Below are positions 31,552 through 39,689 of a stretch of 64,000 nt of DNA, one piece after another. The DNA is from an uncultured Acidobacteriota bacterium. Its GTDB lineage: Bacteria; Acidobacteriota; Terriglobia; Terriglobales; Acidobacteriaceae. The stretch is from contig CAINND010000089.1 of the NCBI GenBank assembly GCA_903851035.1, positions 1 through 64,000 of the forward strand. The letters run 5' to 3'. Within the stretch, counting starts at the first letter, position 1. Each line of letters begins with the position of its first letter. The notes beneath the pieces were generated by a model. The model was not told the origin of the DNA, did no database searches, and worked only from the letters and a program-made list of their open reading frames with translations. The position numbers and the translations under genes were made by a program.

Positions 31552-32031
31552 TCATGAATGTGCCTTGGCTCGAGCGGCATGCACCGTCCGCACCGTGTGA
31601 GAACTTTTCTTGGGGGCCTGCGTGTGCGACACCGGCGTAAGCTCCTGCAGCACCGGGGCCACGCAGAGGGCCAACAGTGGCTGCCGCGCGTTGCGCAGCA
31701 GGTCCACGACGCTATGGGCGGAGTCGCAGAGAAAAACGCTTTCGCCGTCGGTGAGCAAGTGCAACTGGCTGCCACGCGCGGCCAAGTCGGCCAGGCGATG
31801 GCCGTAATCGCGCTCCAGCAGGGCCAGCACGCGGCGGATGCGCTGCAGGCTGATGCCACGCTGGCGCAGGTCGTGCAGGACGCTGAGTTCGACGAGATCT
31901 TTGGCGGAGTAGAGGCGGCGATGTCCCTGGCGGGCGGGCGTCACAATGCCCTGCTCATCCCACCACTGAAGCTGGCGTGGCGTGAGGCCGGTACGCTGGC
32001 AAACCTGGCTGGATGTGAAGCTGGTACCCAT
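31552..32031 (-). CDS. MerR-family transcriptional regulator
   Basis: 159 residues from ATG 32031 (an in-frame GTG at 32040 is possible). The N-terminal winged helix is typical: TSSQVCQRTGLTPRQLQWWD, GHRRLYSAKDLVELSVLHDL and GISLQRIRRVLALLERD. The effector part (HLLTDGESVFLCDSAHSVV) has none of the metal-binding cysteine patterns of MerR/CueR, so a small-molecule or protein signal is more likely. The gene has a near-consensus promoter (32126-32153) and an inverted repeat just after the predicted transcription start that suggests autorepression. Confidence 0.9.
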   Translation of the reverse strand: MGTSFTSSQVCQRTGLTPRQLQWWDEQGIVTPARQGHRRLYSAKDLVELSVLHDLRQRGISLQRIRRVLALLERDYGHRLADLAARGSQLHLLTDGESVFLCDSAHSVVDLLRNARQPLLALCVAPVLQELTPVSHTQAPKKSSHTVRTVHAARAKAHS

Positions 32032-32089
32032 TGCCTCCACCGGACCAAATCGCTAGGGAATCGATTGCAAAGGAACAGAAACACGCATC

Positions 32090-32113
32090 TTGTTTGAAAC
32101 AAAACTCAAACAA
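32090..32113. promoter_or_regulatory. Candidate operator in the merR leader
   Basis: TTGTTTGA - AACAAAAC - TCAAACAA: exact 8-base arms with an 8-base spacer. It lies a few bases downstream of the predicted merR transcription start (about 32119), where binding would block transcription. Confidence 0.5.
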
Positions 32114-32125
32114 AATGTTGCACCC

Positions 32126-32153
32126 ATTCTAGGGCACTTTCGGCTGGTGTCAA
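32126..32153 (-). promoter_or_regulatory. Near-consensus promoter of the merR operon
   Basis: On the minus strand TTGACA (32153-32148), 16-base spacer, TAGAAT (32131-32126). A complete -35 consensus makes this the strongest promoter match of the window. Confidence 0.8.
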
Positions 32154-32239
32154 TAGGCGGGAGCCTGTGGAAACAACCCGGCAGTCACATGAGGGCACGT
32201 AGGCCGGCACCACAGTCAGCACCCAGGCGAGCAATCTGC

Positions 32240-32245
32240 TATCGT
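32240..32245 (+). promoter_or_regulatory. Extended -10 box for leaderless thiS
   Basis: TGC-TATCGT followed by TTTCCC (6 bases) and ATG 32252; no Shine-Dalgarno. Confidence 0.45.
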
Positions 32246-32251
32246 TTTCCC

Positions 32252-32449
32252 ATGCGGCTGGTCATCAATGGCGAGGAAAAAGAATTTTCGTCCACTACGG
32301 TGGAGAGCCTTGTGGAAGAGCTGGGCATGAAGGGCGATCGCGTAGCCGTGGAGTTGAACCGCGACATCGTGCCGCGAGCACAATGGGCGGCCAGTGAACT
32401 GCACGCGGGCGACCGGTTGGAGATCGTCCACTTTGTGGGCGGCGGATAG
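32252..32449 (+). CDS. thiS: Sulfur-carrier protein ThiS
   Basis: 65-residue ubiquitin-fold protein that carries sulfur as a C-terminal thiocarboxylate to the thiazole synthase ThiG. It begins MRLVINGEEKEFSS and ends RLEIVHFVGGG, with the glycine tail required for activation by ThiF-type adenylation. It is separate from any other thiamine gene here; uvrC follows after 32 bases. An alternative role as a carrier for another sulfur pathway cannot be excluded for an isolated copy. Confidence 0.9.
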   Translation: MRLVINGEEKEFSSTTVESLVEELGMKGDRVAVELNRDIVPRAQWAASELHAGDRLEIVHFVGGG

Positions 32450-32481
32450 CCGAAGGCGGCGCGCGGCGTGGACCGATAACC

Positions 32482-34302
32482 ATGGACCTGCATCAGAAGA
32501 TCCGCACCATTCCCACCAATCCCGGGGTCTACCTCTACAAAAACGCCGAGGGCGAGGTCATCTACGTCGGCAAGGCGAAGAACCTGCGGGCGCGGGTGCG
32601 CAGCTACTTTGGCGAAGGCGCGGCGGAAAACGCCAAGACCGGCAGCCTGCTGCGCGAGGCCGTGGATATTGAGTACATCGTCGTCGGCAACGAGCGCGAG
32701 GCGCTGGCGCTAGAGAACAACCTGATCAAGCAGAAGCAGCCGCGCTACAACGTGCTGCTGCGCGACGACAAGACCTATCCCTACATCAAGCTGACGCCAG
32801 AGCGCTTCCCACGCGTATATGTGACGCGCAAGATGAACAAGGACGGCGCCAGCTACTTTGGCCCGTACCTGCCATCAAGCCTGGCCTACCGCGTGCTGGA
32901 CCTGATTCACCGCAGCTTTCAGTTGCCATCGTGCAGCATTGACATGACGCGCGACCATCCGCGTCCGTGTTTGCAATACCACATCAAGCGCTGCCTGGGA
33001 CCGTGCGTGAAAGACCTGGTGACCGTGGAGCGCTATGGCGAGGCGGTGAAAGATGCCCGGATGCTGCTGGAAGGGCGCGGCGGCGAGCTGACGGCCAGCC
33101 TGCGCGAACGCATGGACGTGGCTGCTAGCGAGACTCGCTTTGAGGCTGCGGCGCGCTATCGCAATCAGATTGTGACCATCGGGCAACTGGGTGAAAAGCA
33201 GCGCATGGATCGCGCCGGAGGCGACGACCTGGACCTGCTGGGCTATCACTACGAAAACCACCTGCTGGCCGTGAACCTCTTCCACATGCGCGAGGGTCGC
33301 GTGCTGGGGCGCCGCGAATATTTTTGGGAGGATCTGCCGGAGATGGAGGACGCGGAAGGCTTCCAGGTGGGCGAGTTCTTCAGCACGCTGCTGAAGCAGC
33401 TATACCTCGATGCGCATTTCATCCCGCGGCAGATTGCCGTGCCGGTGGATTTTGACGACCGCGAAGCCTTGGAGGAGATTCTGAGCGAGCGGCGCGGCCA
33501 TCGCGTGCACATTGAGGTTCCGTTGCGCGGAGAGAAGCGAGCGTTGATCGACTTTGCCGGCAGCAACGCGCGGCAGAGCTACGACCAGCGCTTCCGGGTG
33601 ATGAAGCCCAAGCTGGAGGCCTTGCGCGAGAACCTGCAGGAGACCTTTCTGCTGGCGGAGCCGCCGCGGCGCATTGAATGCTTCGACATTTCTCACATCC
33701 AAGGCTCGGAAACCGTTGCCAGCATGGTGGTGTGGGAAGACGGCAAGATGAAGAAGTCCGACTACCGCAAATTCCAGATCAAGACGGTGGAAGGCATAGA
33801 CGACTTCAAGAGCATGCACGAGGTGGTGACGCGCCGCTATCGCCGCCTGCAGGAGGAGAAAAAGCCGATGCCCTCGCTGGTGATGATCGACGGCGGCATT
33901 GGGCAACTGCGGGCGGCGGCGCGCGCGCTGGAAGAGCTTGGACTGGCGGCTCAGCCCGTGGCCTCGATCGCCAAGCGCGAAGAGCTGCTTTACCTGTACG
34001 GGCATGAGGACGAGGCGATCCGCCTGGACCGGCACTCGCCGGTGCTGCTGTTGATCCAGCAGATTCGCGATGAGGCACACCGCTTTGCCATCACCTTCCA
34101 CCGCAAACGGCGGCAGATGCGAGACCGCTCGACCGAACTGCGCGAGGTGCCGGGCATTGGTGAATCGGCGACGCGGCGGCTGCTGCAGCACTTCGGCTCG
34201 CTGCGGGCGGTGCAGCAGGCCGATGCGGCCGCCCTGGGCTCGGTTGTCACAGCCAAACAGGCACAGGCCATTCTGGATTTCTTTCACAAAGACAGCGATT
34301 AG
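32482..34302 (+). CDS. uvrC: Excinuclease ABC subunit C
   Basis: Makes the dual incisions in nucleotide excision repair with UvrA/UvrB. The 606-residue product has the N-terminal GIY-YIG nuclease (GVYLYKNAEGEVIYVGKAKN, residues about 14-95), a Cys-containing segment (CLQYHIKRCLGPC), the UvrB-interacting UVR helix, the RNase H-like second nuclease (ECFDISHIQGSETVASMVVW) and C-terminal helix-hairpin-helix motifs (LREVPGIGESATRRLLQHFG). The start has a weak ribosome-binding site. It probably shares a transcript with thiS. Confidence 0.97.
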   Translation: MDLHQKIRTIPTNPGVYLYKNAEGEVIYVGKAKNLRARVRSYFGEGAAENAKTGSLLREAVDIEYIVVGNEREALALENNLIKQKQPRYNVLLRDDKTYPYIKLTPERFPRVYVTRKMNKDGASYFGPYLPSSLAYRVLDLIHRSFQLPSCSIDMTRDHPRPCLQYHIKRCLGPCVKDLVTVERYGEAVKDARMLLEGRGGELTASLRERMDVAASETRFEAAARYRNQIVTIGQLGEKQRMDRAGGDDLDLLGYHYENHLLAVNLFHMREGRVLGRREYFWEDLPEMEDAEGFQVGEFFSTLLKQLYLDAHFIPRQIAVPVDFDDREALEEILSERRGHRVHIEVPLRGEKRALIDFAGSNARQSYDQRFRVMKPKLEALRENLQETFLLAEPPRRIECFDISHIQGSETVASMVVWEDGKMKKSDYRKFQIKTVEGIDDFKSMHEVVTRRYRRLQEEKKPMPSLVMIDGGIGQLRAAARALEELGLAAQPVASIAKREELLYLYGHEDEAIRLDRHSPVLLLIQQIRDEAHRFAITFHRKRRQMRDRSTELREVPGIGESATRRLLQHFGSLRAVQQADAAALGSVVTAKQAQAILDFFHKDSD

Positions 34303-34398
34303 CATGGGAGTGGGCTTATTTCCGCAGCGACACTTCATGCAGGAGTATTGCTTTGCTCCACGGTATGACGGTAGTAATCTGTGGGCTTGTTTTCCTGG

Positions 34399-34426
34399 TT
34401 GTCCCGGGTGCATCTCAGGCTAGAAT
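34399..34426 (+). promoter_or_regulatory. Promoter before the membrane-anchored protein at 34447
   Basis: TTGTCC (34399-34404), 16-base spacer, TAGAAT (34421-34426), 20 bases before the ATG. Confidence 0.55.
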
Positions 34427-34446
34427 ACAGCGAGGCCAAAACCATC

Positions 34447-35022
34447 ATGAGTTCCAGTAATACGAAGTGGGTATATATCCGCGTGCTGTTTTGGTGCGTT
34501 GTGATGAGCCTGGTGGTGTACTACTTCCTGCCGGAGAGCTCCGGGCTGCTCTGGCACGCCTTGCATGGAAATTCCGCACACGTGAAAAGCCAGCACGGCG
34601 GCAGTTATGTTGTGCCGGTTCCACTGCTGCGAGGAGCGAGCCTGGATGACAGTGGGTGGGACCTGGAGGTCGTACGCCAGGCGGGCCGGGCCCGCGCCAA
34701 GCTGGTGGAAGACGAAAAGGCAACGATGACCTTCACCGGTTCGTCCCAGGGAATCACCGGAGACCGCGTGAAAAACCGCCAGGCGGCGTTCCTGAAGAAA
34801 ATTGGCGTCACCCGCACTCAGATCGCGCTGATCAACTCCGCCGGGCAGGAGACCTACTGCTATGAGGAGCGCACCACGCTCACCCAGGCGGGCGAGAACA
34901 CGACGATGGTGCGCTGCATCCCGATGACCGACCAACGCGGCTTCAGCGCCTATTACATGGGCACCACGGGGGGAGTGCTGGAGTTCATTGATATTGTGAA
35001 GAGCATTCAGCGCGAAAAGTAG
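34447..35022 (+). CDS. Membrane-anchored protein of unknown function
   Basis: 191 residues with one N-terminal membrane helix (about 10-28, VYIRVLFWCVVMSLVVYYFL) and a polar remainder, likely periplasmic. It has two pairs of features of a folded domain (TMTFTGSSQGITGDRVKNRQ and TYCYEERTTLTQAGENTTMV) but no family that I recognise. It has its own promoter and ends 7 bases from the convergent rhomboid gene. Confidence 0.72.
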   Translation: MSSSNTKWVYIRVLFWCVVMSLVVYYFLPESSGLLWHALHGNSAHVKSQHGGSYVVPVPLLRGASLDDSGWDLEVVRQAGRARAKLVEDEKATMTFTGSSQGITGDRVKNRQAAFLKKIGVTRTQIALINSAGQETYCYEERTTLTQAGENTTMVRCIPMTDQRGFSAYYMGTTGGVLEFIDIVKSIQREK

Positions 35023-35029
35023 CTGCCGG

Positions 35030-36508
35030 CTACCTGGCCTCGGCGGCCGTGCGCGCGGCGCCCATGCCGGACTGAATCGTGGAATCAAGATCCATGTGCG
35101 GAATCGGGCTGGCGCTGGCTGCCTGGTAGAGCATGAGCGCCTGATCGGGGCGCTTGACCTTGTTCATGGCGATGCGCGCCGCCGAGAGCAGGGCCATCAG
35201 CGAACTGCGATCCTGGGGATAAGCCTGCGCCAGTTCCTGATACTCGCCAAGTGCGCGCTCATATTCCTGCCGCTCCTCAAGGGCCTGGCAGAGCTTCATC
35301 CACACCACCGATGAGGGAAGGCCGCCTGAGTTCACAATCAACTGATAATCCTCAAGGGCTTGGGGCAAGTCCTGCTGACTGAGGTGCAGGGCGCAGAGTT
35401 TTTCCAGTGTGGCGGCGTGGCCGACAAGGTTTTGAGTCCGCCAATAGAGCTCCTGGCGCAATTTCAGGGAGCGCTCACCGGCGCCGTAACGAGCATCGTA
35501 GCTATCCAGTTCAATCAGCGCCTGGTCGGCGTTGCCGGTTTGGATGTGCTGCTGAATGCCATCCAGTTCGGTATCGTGCGCAGGGTCGAGTTCGTCCTCG
35601 ATATTCCGGTTAATGGCGTGTTCAAGGCCGCTGGAATGGATGCCCAGGGCCATGCAAACGCCGAAGATGAAGCCGCCGACGTGCGCCATGTGCGCCACTC
35701 CGCTACTGCTGCCAAAGACCGTTCCGTAAAATATCTCCATCAAAAACCAGATGGGCAACAGCCAGTAGGCGGCGGCACTGAAGCGAGCGGGGCGGAAGAA
35801 TCCCCAGAACCAGATCATCTGAATCTGCACGTTGGGGAAGCGCACGAGGAAGGCACCCATCAGGGCAGCCACCGCGCCGCTGGCTCCAAGTGTGGGCACA
35901 TGGCTGCCGGCATTGAACCAGGCATGCACCTGCAAGGCGAAAACTCCGCCCAGAAGATAGACCACCAGGTAGAGCGGGCGTCCCCAAGCTTCTTCCAGCA
36001 CGATACCGGCCAGCCAGAGAAACCACATGTTGCCGATGAGGTGCAACCATCCGCCATGCAGGAAGTTGGCGGTGACATACGAATACCAGGTTGGATTGGC
36101 GGGTACGAATGCCCAGCGCTGAGTGAATGAGGCTGCCTGCAACTCCTCATACTTGGCGCAGAGCTGATCCATCTCCTGCTGCAGGACGAAGGGGTCGTCG
36201 ATCAGCCGCATGCGGGCGTCCCAGGCATCCTCCAGCGGACGCATGGTGCTCTGTGCGGCTTTCCATGACTTCGGCTGGCGCTGCTTGATCTCATCCACCA
36301 ACTGCTTTCCCGCCGGCGGCAGGGTAACTTCCGGATGCATGGCGGCCAGAAGGCGGATGTGCAGGCGAACTTCGGCGAGCTCAGGCGGCTCCTTTGCCAC
36401 GGAGCCCATGGTGAGGATGAAGGCCAGTACATTGACGATAATGAGGCCGATGGTGATGACCGGCCAGCGCCGGGCCGTCATGTTCTCATGACCAATCGGG
36501 ATCAGCAT
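35030..36508 (-). CDS. Rhomboid-family intramembrane serine protease with TPR-like tail
   Basis: 492 residues from ATG 36508. The rhomboid core includes HGGWLHLIGNMWFLWLAGI (conserved His and Asn of helix 2), the nucleophile loop LGASGAVAALMGAFL with Ser210, and the helix with HMAHVGGFIFG carrying the catalytic His276. A large loop of about 110 polar residues separates helices 1 and 2. The C-terminal 170 residues are helical and resemble tetratricopeptide repeats (QALIELDSYDARYGAG, QALEDYQLIVNSGG, RALGEYQELAQAYPQ), suggesting protein partners. It would cut membrane proteins within the bilayer; targets are unknown. Confidence 0.93.
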   Translation of the reverse strand: MLIPIGHENMTARRWPVITIGLIIVNVLAFILTMGSVAKEPPELAEVRLHIRLLAAMHPEVTLPPAGKQLVDEIKQRQPKSWKAAQSTMRPLEDAWDARMRLIDDPFVLQQEMDQLCAKYEELQAASFTQRWAFVPANPTWYSYVTANFLHGGWLHLIGNMWFLWLAGIVLEEAWGRPLYLVVYLLGGVFALQVHAWFNAGSHVPTLGASGAVAALMGAFLVRFPNVQIQMIWFWGFFRPARFSAAAYWLLPIWFLMEIFYGTVFGSSSGVAHMAHVGGFIFGVCMALGIHSSGLEHAINRNIEDELDPAHDTELDGIQQHIQTGNADQALIELDSYDARYGAGERSLKLRQELYWRTQNLVGHAATLEKLCALHLSQQDLPQALEDYQLIVNSGGLPSSVVWMKLCQALEERQEYERALGEYQELAQAYPQDRSSLMALLSAARIAMNKVKRPDQALMLYQAASASPIPHMDLDSTIQSGMGAARTAAEAR

Positions 36509-36637
36509 GGTACGGACCTCTGGCGTAGTAGCTCTGGCTGAATTCTGCACGCTCTTAGACACCGAGGCAATGCGGAAATGGCCATGGGAACCGCAGTACA
36601 CAACAGGCGGCGGAGACACCCTGGGACCCGAATCCGG

Positions 36638-36643
36638 TAGGAT
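36638..36643 (+). promoter_or_regulatory. -10 box for leaderless dacB
   Basis: TAGGAT, spacer GTTGGA (6 bases), GTG 36650. No other ribosome-binding site is evident apart from the AGGA inside this box. Confidence 0.4.
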
Positions 36644-36649
36644 GTTGGA

Positions 36650-38581
36650 GTGAGCAAGTGCATTCCCACTCTCCTGATGCCGAGGCCCGCTGGAAAACCG
36701 GTTCCGCGCCAGAGCCTGCCCATATGCCTGCTGCTGGCGGCACTGTTGAGCGTGGCTTTCCTGGGCACAGCCGTGGGGCAGCAGAAGGTACCGCGGCAGA
36801 AGGCGCTGCAGCCCCTGCCGGTGCCCGTGCTCCCGCCCGATGCTTCAAGCGATACGCAGCCGGTGGCAACTCCCACCGCACAACCCGAAAAACAAGCGAC
36901 GCTGGAGCAACACATCCGCCAGGTGCTGGAGCGGCAGCTCGTGCGCAACGCCAACCAGGGCCTGATGATCTATGACCAGACGACGCAAAAAACGCTGCTG
37001 GCCATCCACGAGGAGCAGCTCTTTACCTCCGGTTCCACGACAAAGCTCGTGACGTTGGGAGCGGCGCTGGCGCTGCTGGGCGAGGACTATCGCTTCCATA
37101 CACGGGTCTTCCGCAACGGACCTATTACCGAGGATGGCACGCTGGAGGGCGACCTGGTTCTGGTGGCTGAGGGCGACCTGAATCTGAGTGGGCGCGTGCT
37201 GACCGAAGATCGATTGGACTGGGAGGCGCGCGACCATGCCTACGCCGGTTCGCTGCCGGGCAAGAGCGTGGCGGGCGATCCGCTGCGCGTGATGAAGGAA
37301 CTGGCGGCCGGAGTGCTGATGAAAGGCATCTGGCGCGTGCGCGGCCACATCCTGGTGGATGCCTCGCTCTTCCCTTCCACGCAAACTGAGCCGGCAACGC
37401 ACACGGTGATCTCTCCTGCGGTGCTGAACGACAACGTGATTGATGTAATCGCCACCTCCGCCGAACAGGAGGGAGGCGCGGTGCGGCTTGAAATGTCACC
37501 CGAGGTGCCTGGGCTGCGGGTGATCAACCGGGTGCGTACCGGCCGGGCCGACGCAACGGCCGACCTGCATTTTGACGAAGACATCGTGGAAGCCGATGGC
37601 AGCCATACCGTTGTGCTGGGCGGAGTTCTCCCAGCGGGTCGTGAGCGCGCACAGGCCGCCTACAAGGTAAAAGATCCTGTGCGCTATGCCGTAGAGGGCT
37701 TCCGCGAGGCCTTGCGCTGGGCAGGCATCGTGGTGGAGCCGCCACTGGAAGAAAGTTTGCCCGCATGGGTGCCGGAAGATGCGCACGATGCGGACGCACA
37801 ACATATAGAAGAAGCCAGCAATAGAGACTCGCGTGGGGAAGAAGAATTTCCGCATATGACCGAACTGGTGGAGCATATCTCACCGCCGCTGGCGGAAGAG
37901 GTGCGCCTGACGATGAAGGTGAGCCAGAACCTGCATGCGGCCACCATGCCTTACCTGATTGGCGCGGTGGTGGGCCGGGGTACGGGCGACGCAGCGCAGC
38001 GCGGACTGCTGCTGGAGCGGCGCTGGTTGCAGAAGGCAGGATTGGAGCCGGAGAAGGTATCGCAACTGGATGGCGAGGGCGGCGTGGGCTCGGCCTTTTC
38101 ACCACACTTCATGGTTCGCTACCTGGACTTTATCAGCCGCCAGCCTTATGGAAAGACATTTGCCGCGGCACTGCCCGTACTGGGGCGCGATGGCACGCTG
38201 GCCGAAGTGCTCAGCGACTCCGCCGCGGCCGGGCACGTGCGGGCGAAGACCGGATCGTATGTGGTGGCAAACAACATGGGCGGCGGCGTGATGCTGCTAG
38301 GCAAGGGGTTGGCAGGCTACATTGACGCTGCCAACGGGCACCGGTTGATCTTCGCCTTCTTCGTGAACAACCTGGCGTTGCGCGACATGCAGGAGGTGGG
38401 CAAGGTGGGCGAAGCACTGGCAGAGATCAGCGCGCTGGCCTGGCAGTACGCTCCCCCGGTAATCTCGTTGCCGAAGCCGGCGCAGCCCAAAACAACAGCG
38501 CCGCGCACGAATGGAAAAAGCACCGCGCACCCTGCGGCGAAGAAGCCTGCGCACAAGGCTCCGGCGGCTGCGCAGAACTGA
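36650..38581 (+). CDS. dacB: D-alanyl-D-alanine carboxypeptidase/endopeptidase, PBP4 type
   Basis: Class C low-molecular-weight penicillin-binding protein that trims and cleaves peptidoglycan cross-links in the periplasm. 643 residues from GTG 36650. An N-terminal export helix (SLPICLLLAALLSVAFLGT) is followed by a proline-rich linker. The active-site triad is complete: S129-T-T-K132 in SGSTTK, the SQN of MKVSQNLHA, and KTG in RAKTGSYVVA. An acidic stretch at about 371-402 (PEDAHDADAQHIEEASNRD and beyond) appears to be inserted where other PBP4 proteins have a short loop. The C-terminus is basic and alanine/proline-rich (about 40 residues), perhaps binding the cell wall. Confidence 0.93.
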   Translation: MSKCIPTLLMPRPAGKPVPRQSLPICLLLAALLSVAFLGTAVGQQKVPRQKALQPLPVPVLPPDASSDTQPVATPTAQPEKQATLEQHIRQVLERQLVRNANQGLMIYDQTTQKTLLAIHEEQLFTSGSTTKLVTLGAALALLGEDYRFHTRVFRNGPITEDGTLEGDLVLVAEGDLNLSGRVLTEDRLDWEARDHAYAGSLPGKSVAGDPLRVMKELAAGVLMKGIWRVRGHILVDASLFPSTQTEPATHTVISPAVLNDNVIDVIATSAEQEGGAVRLEMSPEVPGLRVINRVRTGRADATADLHFDEDIVEADGSHTVVLGGVLPAGRERAQAAYKVKDPVRYAVEGFREALRWAGIVVEPPLEESLPAWVPEDAHDADAQHIEEASNRDSRGEEEFPHMTELVEHISPPLAEEVRLTMKVSQNLHAATMPYLIGAVVGRGTGDAAQRGLLLERRWLQKAGLEPEKVSQLDGEGGVGSAFSPHFMVRYLDFISRQPYGKTFAAALPVLGRDGTLAEVLSDSAAAGHVRAKTGSYVVANNMGGGVMLLGKGLAGYIDAANGHRLIFAFFVNNLALRDMQEVGKVGEALAEISALAWQYAPPVISLPKPAQPKTTAPRTNGKSTAHPAAKKPAHKAPAAAQN

Positions 38582-38641
38582 TTTCATGCTCCGGGAATCG
38601 TACTTCCTAGCGACGGGAACAACACTGAAAATTACAACTTA

Positions 38642-39571
38642 CTAGGTAAGGGTCTTGCGCTCCATGGCCTGGCGCGCCATGTGCAGCGCGCCCATGTAGG
38701 ACTCCTGCGAACTGAGGCGCACCTTGACCTCCGGGCGGTCGCTGCGCACCACGTTGCCAAAGACCTGGCGGATGCGGGCGCAGTTGGCGAAGACGCCGCC
38801 GCTGAGAGCAATCTCCACCGGGTTGTGCGTAATCCACAGTCGGCGCAGGACGATCTGTGCTGCGCGGGCGAGGCGGGTGCCAGCGGCAGTCAGAACCTCA
38901 CAGGCCAGTGGATCGCCCTTCAATTGCGCATCCATGACGATGGGGAAAAGGTCGCTGAAGTTTGGCACCGAGTCGCGGTTGCACTCCTGCACGAGTTGCT
39001 CGCGCGTGGCGATACGCCAGTGGTTCATGATGGCCGTTATGAGCGCGCTGCTGCGCCCCATGTCGAGCGCCTGCAGTACCTCGAAGAGAGCGCGCTGGCC
39101 GATCCAGTGCCCGCTGCCCTCGTCGCTGACAAAGCGCCCCCAGCCTCCGGCGCGAGCGATTTCGCCGCGCTCGTTCCGCCCAAAGGCGACGGAACCGGTG
39201 CCTGAGATGCAGATGACTCCCGCAGAGCCGCGGAACTCGGCTTCGAGCGCGATCAAGGTGTCGCCGACTACCTGCAGATCGGCGCGCGGCAGCAGGCCGG
39301 TCAGCATCTGGGAGATGGAATCGGCCGCTTGCGGCGAGGCAGCACCGGCCACACCGGCGCAGGCGCATACTACATCTTCGGCAGTAGCGTTGGCCTGGCG
39401 GAGTGCACCCTGCACGGCCTCGGTGAGCGAGGCGCGAGCCTGTTCTAAGGAGACGCTGTTGAGATTGCATCCCGGGGCGGTATGTGTGCCCACCACGGTG
39501 CTTTCACGCGCGACCGCCGCCGTGGTTTTGCTGCCGCCGCCGTCAATTCCCAATATGAGGGACAAACGCAC
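38642..39571 (-). CDS. BadF/BadG-type ATPase, N-acetylglucosamine kinase-like
   Basis: 309 residues from GTG 39571; TTG 39565 is a second possibility and no start has a textbook ribosome-binding site. It has the ASKHA phosphate-1 motif LILGIDGGGSKTTAAV, ACAGVAGAASPQAADS, the phosphate-2 motif GVICISGTGSVAFGRN, GGWGRFVSDEGSGHWIG, and adenosine-motif ALSGGVFANC. This order matches eukaryote-type GlcNAc kinases and their bacterial homologues, which recycle amino sugars from peptidoglycan; location next to dacB and a permease agrees with that, though the sugar is inferred. Confidence 0.86.
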   Translation of the reverse strand: MRLSLILGIDGGGSKTTAAVARESTVVGTHTAPGCNLNSVSLEQARASLTEAVQGALRQANATAEDVVCACAGVAGAASPQAADSISQMLTGLLPRADLQVVGDTLIALEAEFRGSAGVICISGTGSVAFGRNERGEIARAGGWGRFVSDEGSGHWIGQRALFEVLQALDMGRSSALITAIMNHWRIATREQLVQECNRDSVPNFSDLFPIVMDAQLKGDPLACEVLTAAGTRLARAAQIVLRRLWITHNPVEIALSGGVFANCARIRQVFGNVVRSDRPEVKVRLSSQESYMGALHMARQAMERKTLT

Positions 39572-39689
39572 CTCTACTTCGCCCTGCAATTTGGCCAGTT
39601 GTGGAAGAATACAAAAGAAAGCGGGCGGAGTCACCTCCCATATGAGGCGAGTCAGCACCGCGCGGGAATAGGACAGAGGAAACCACCGC

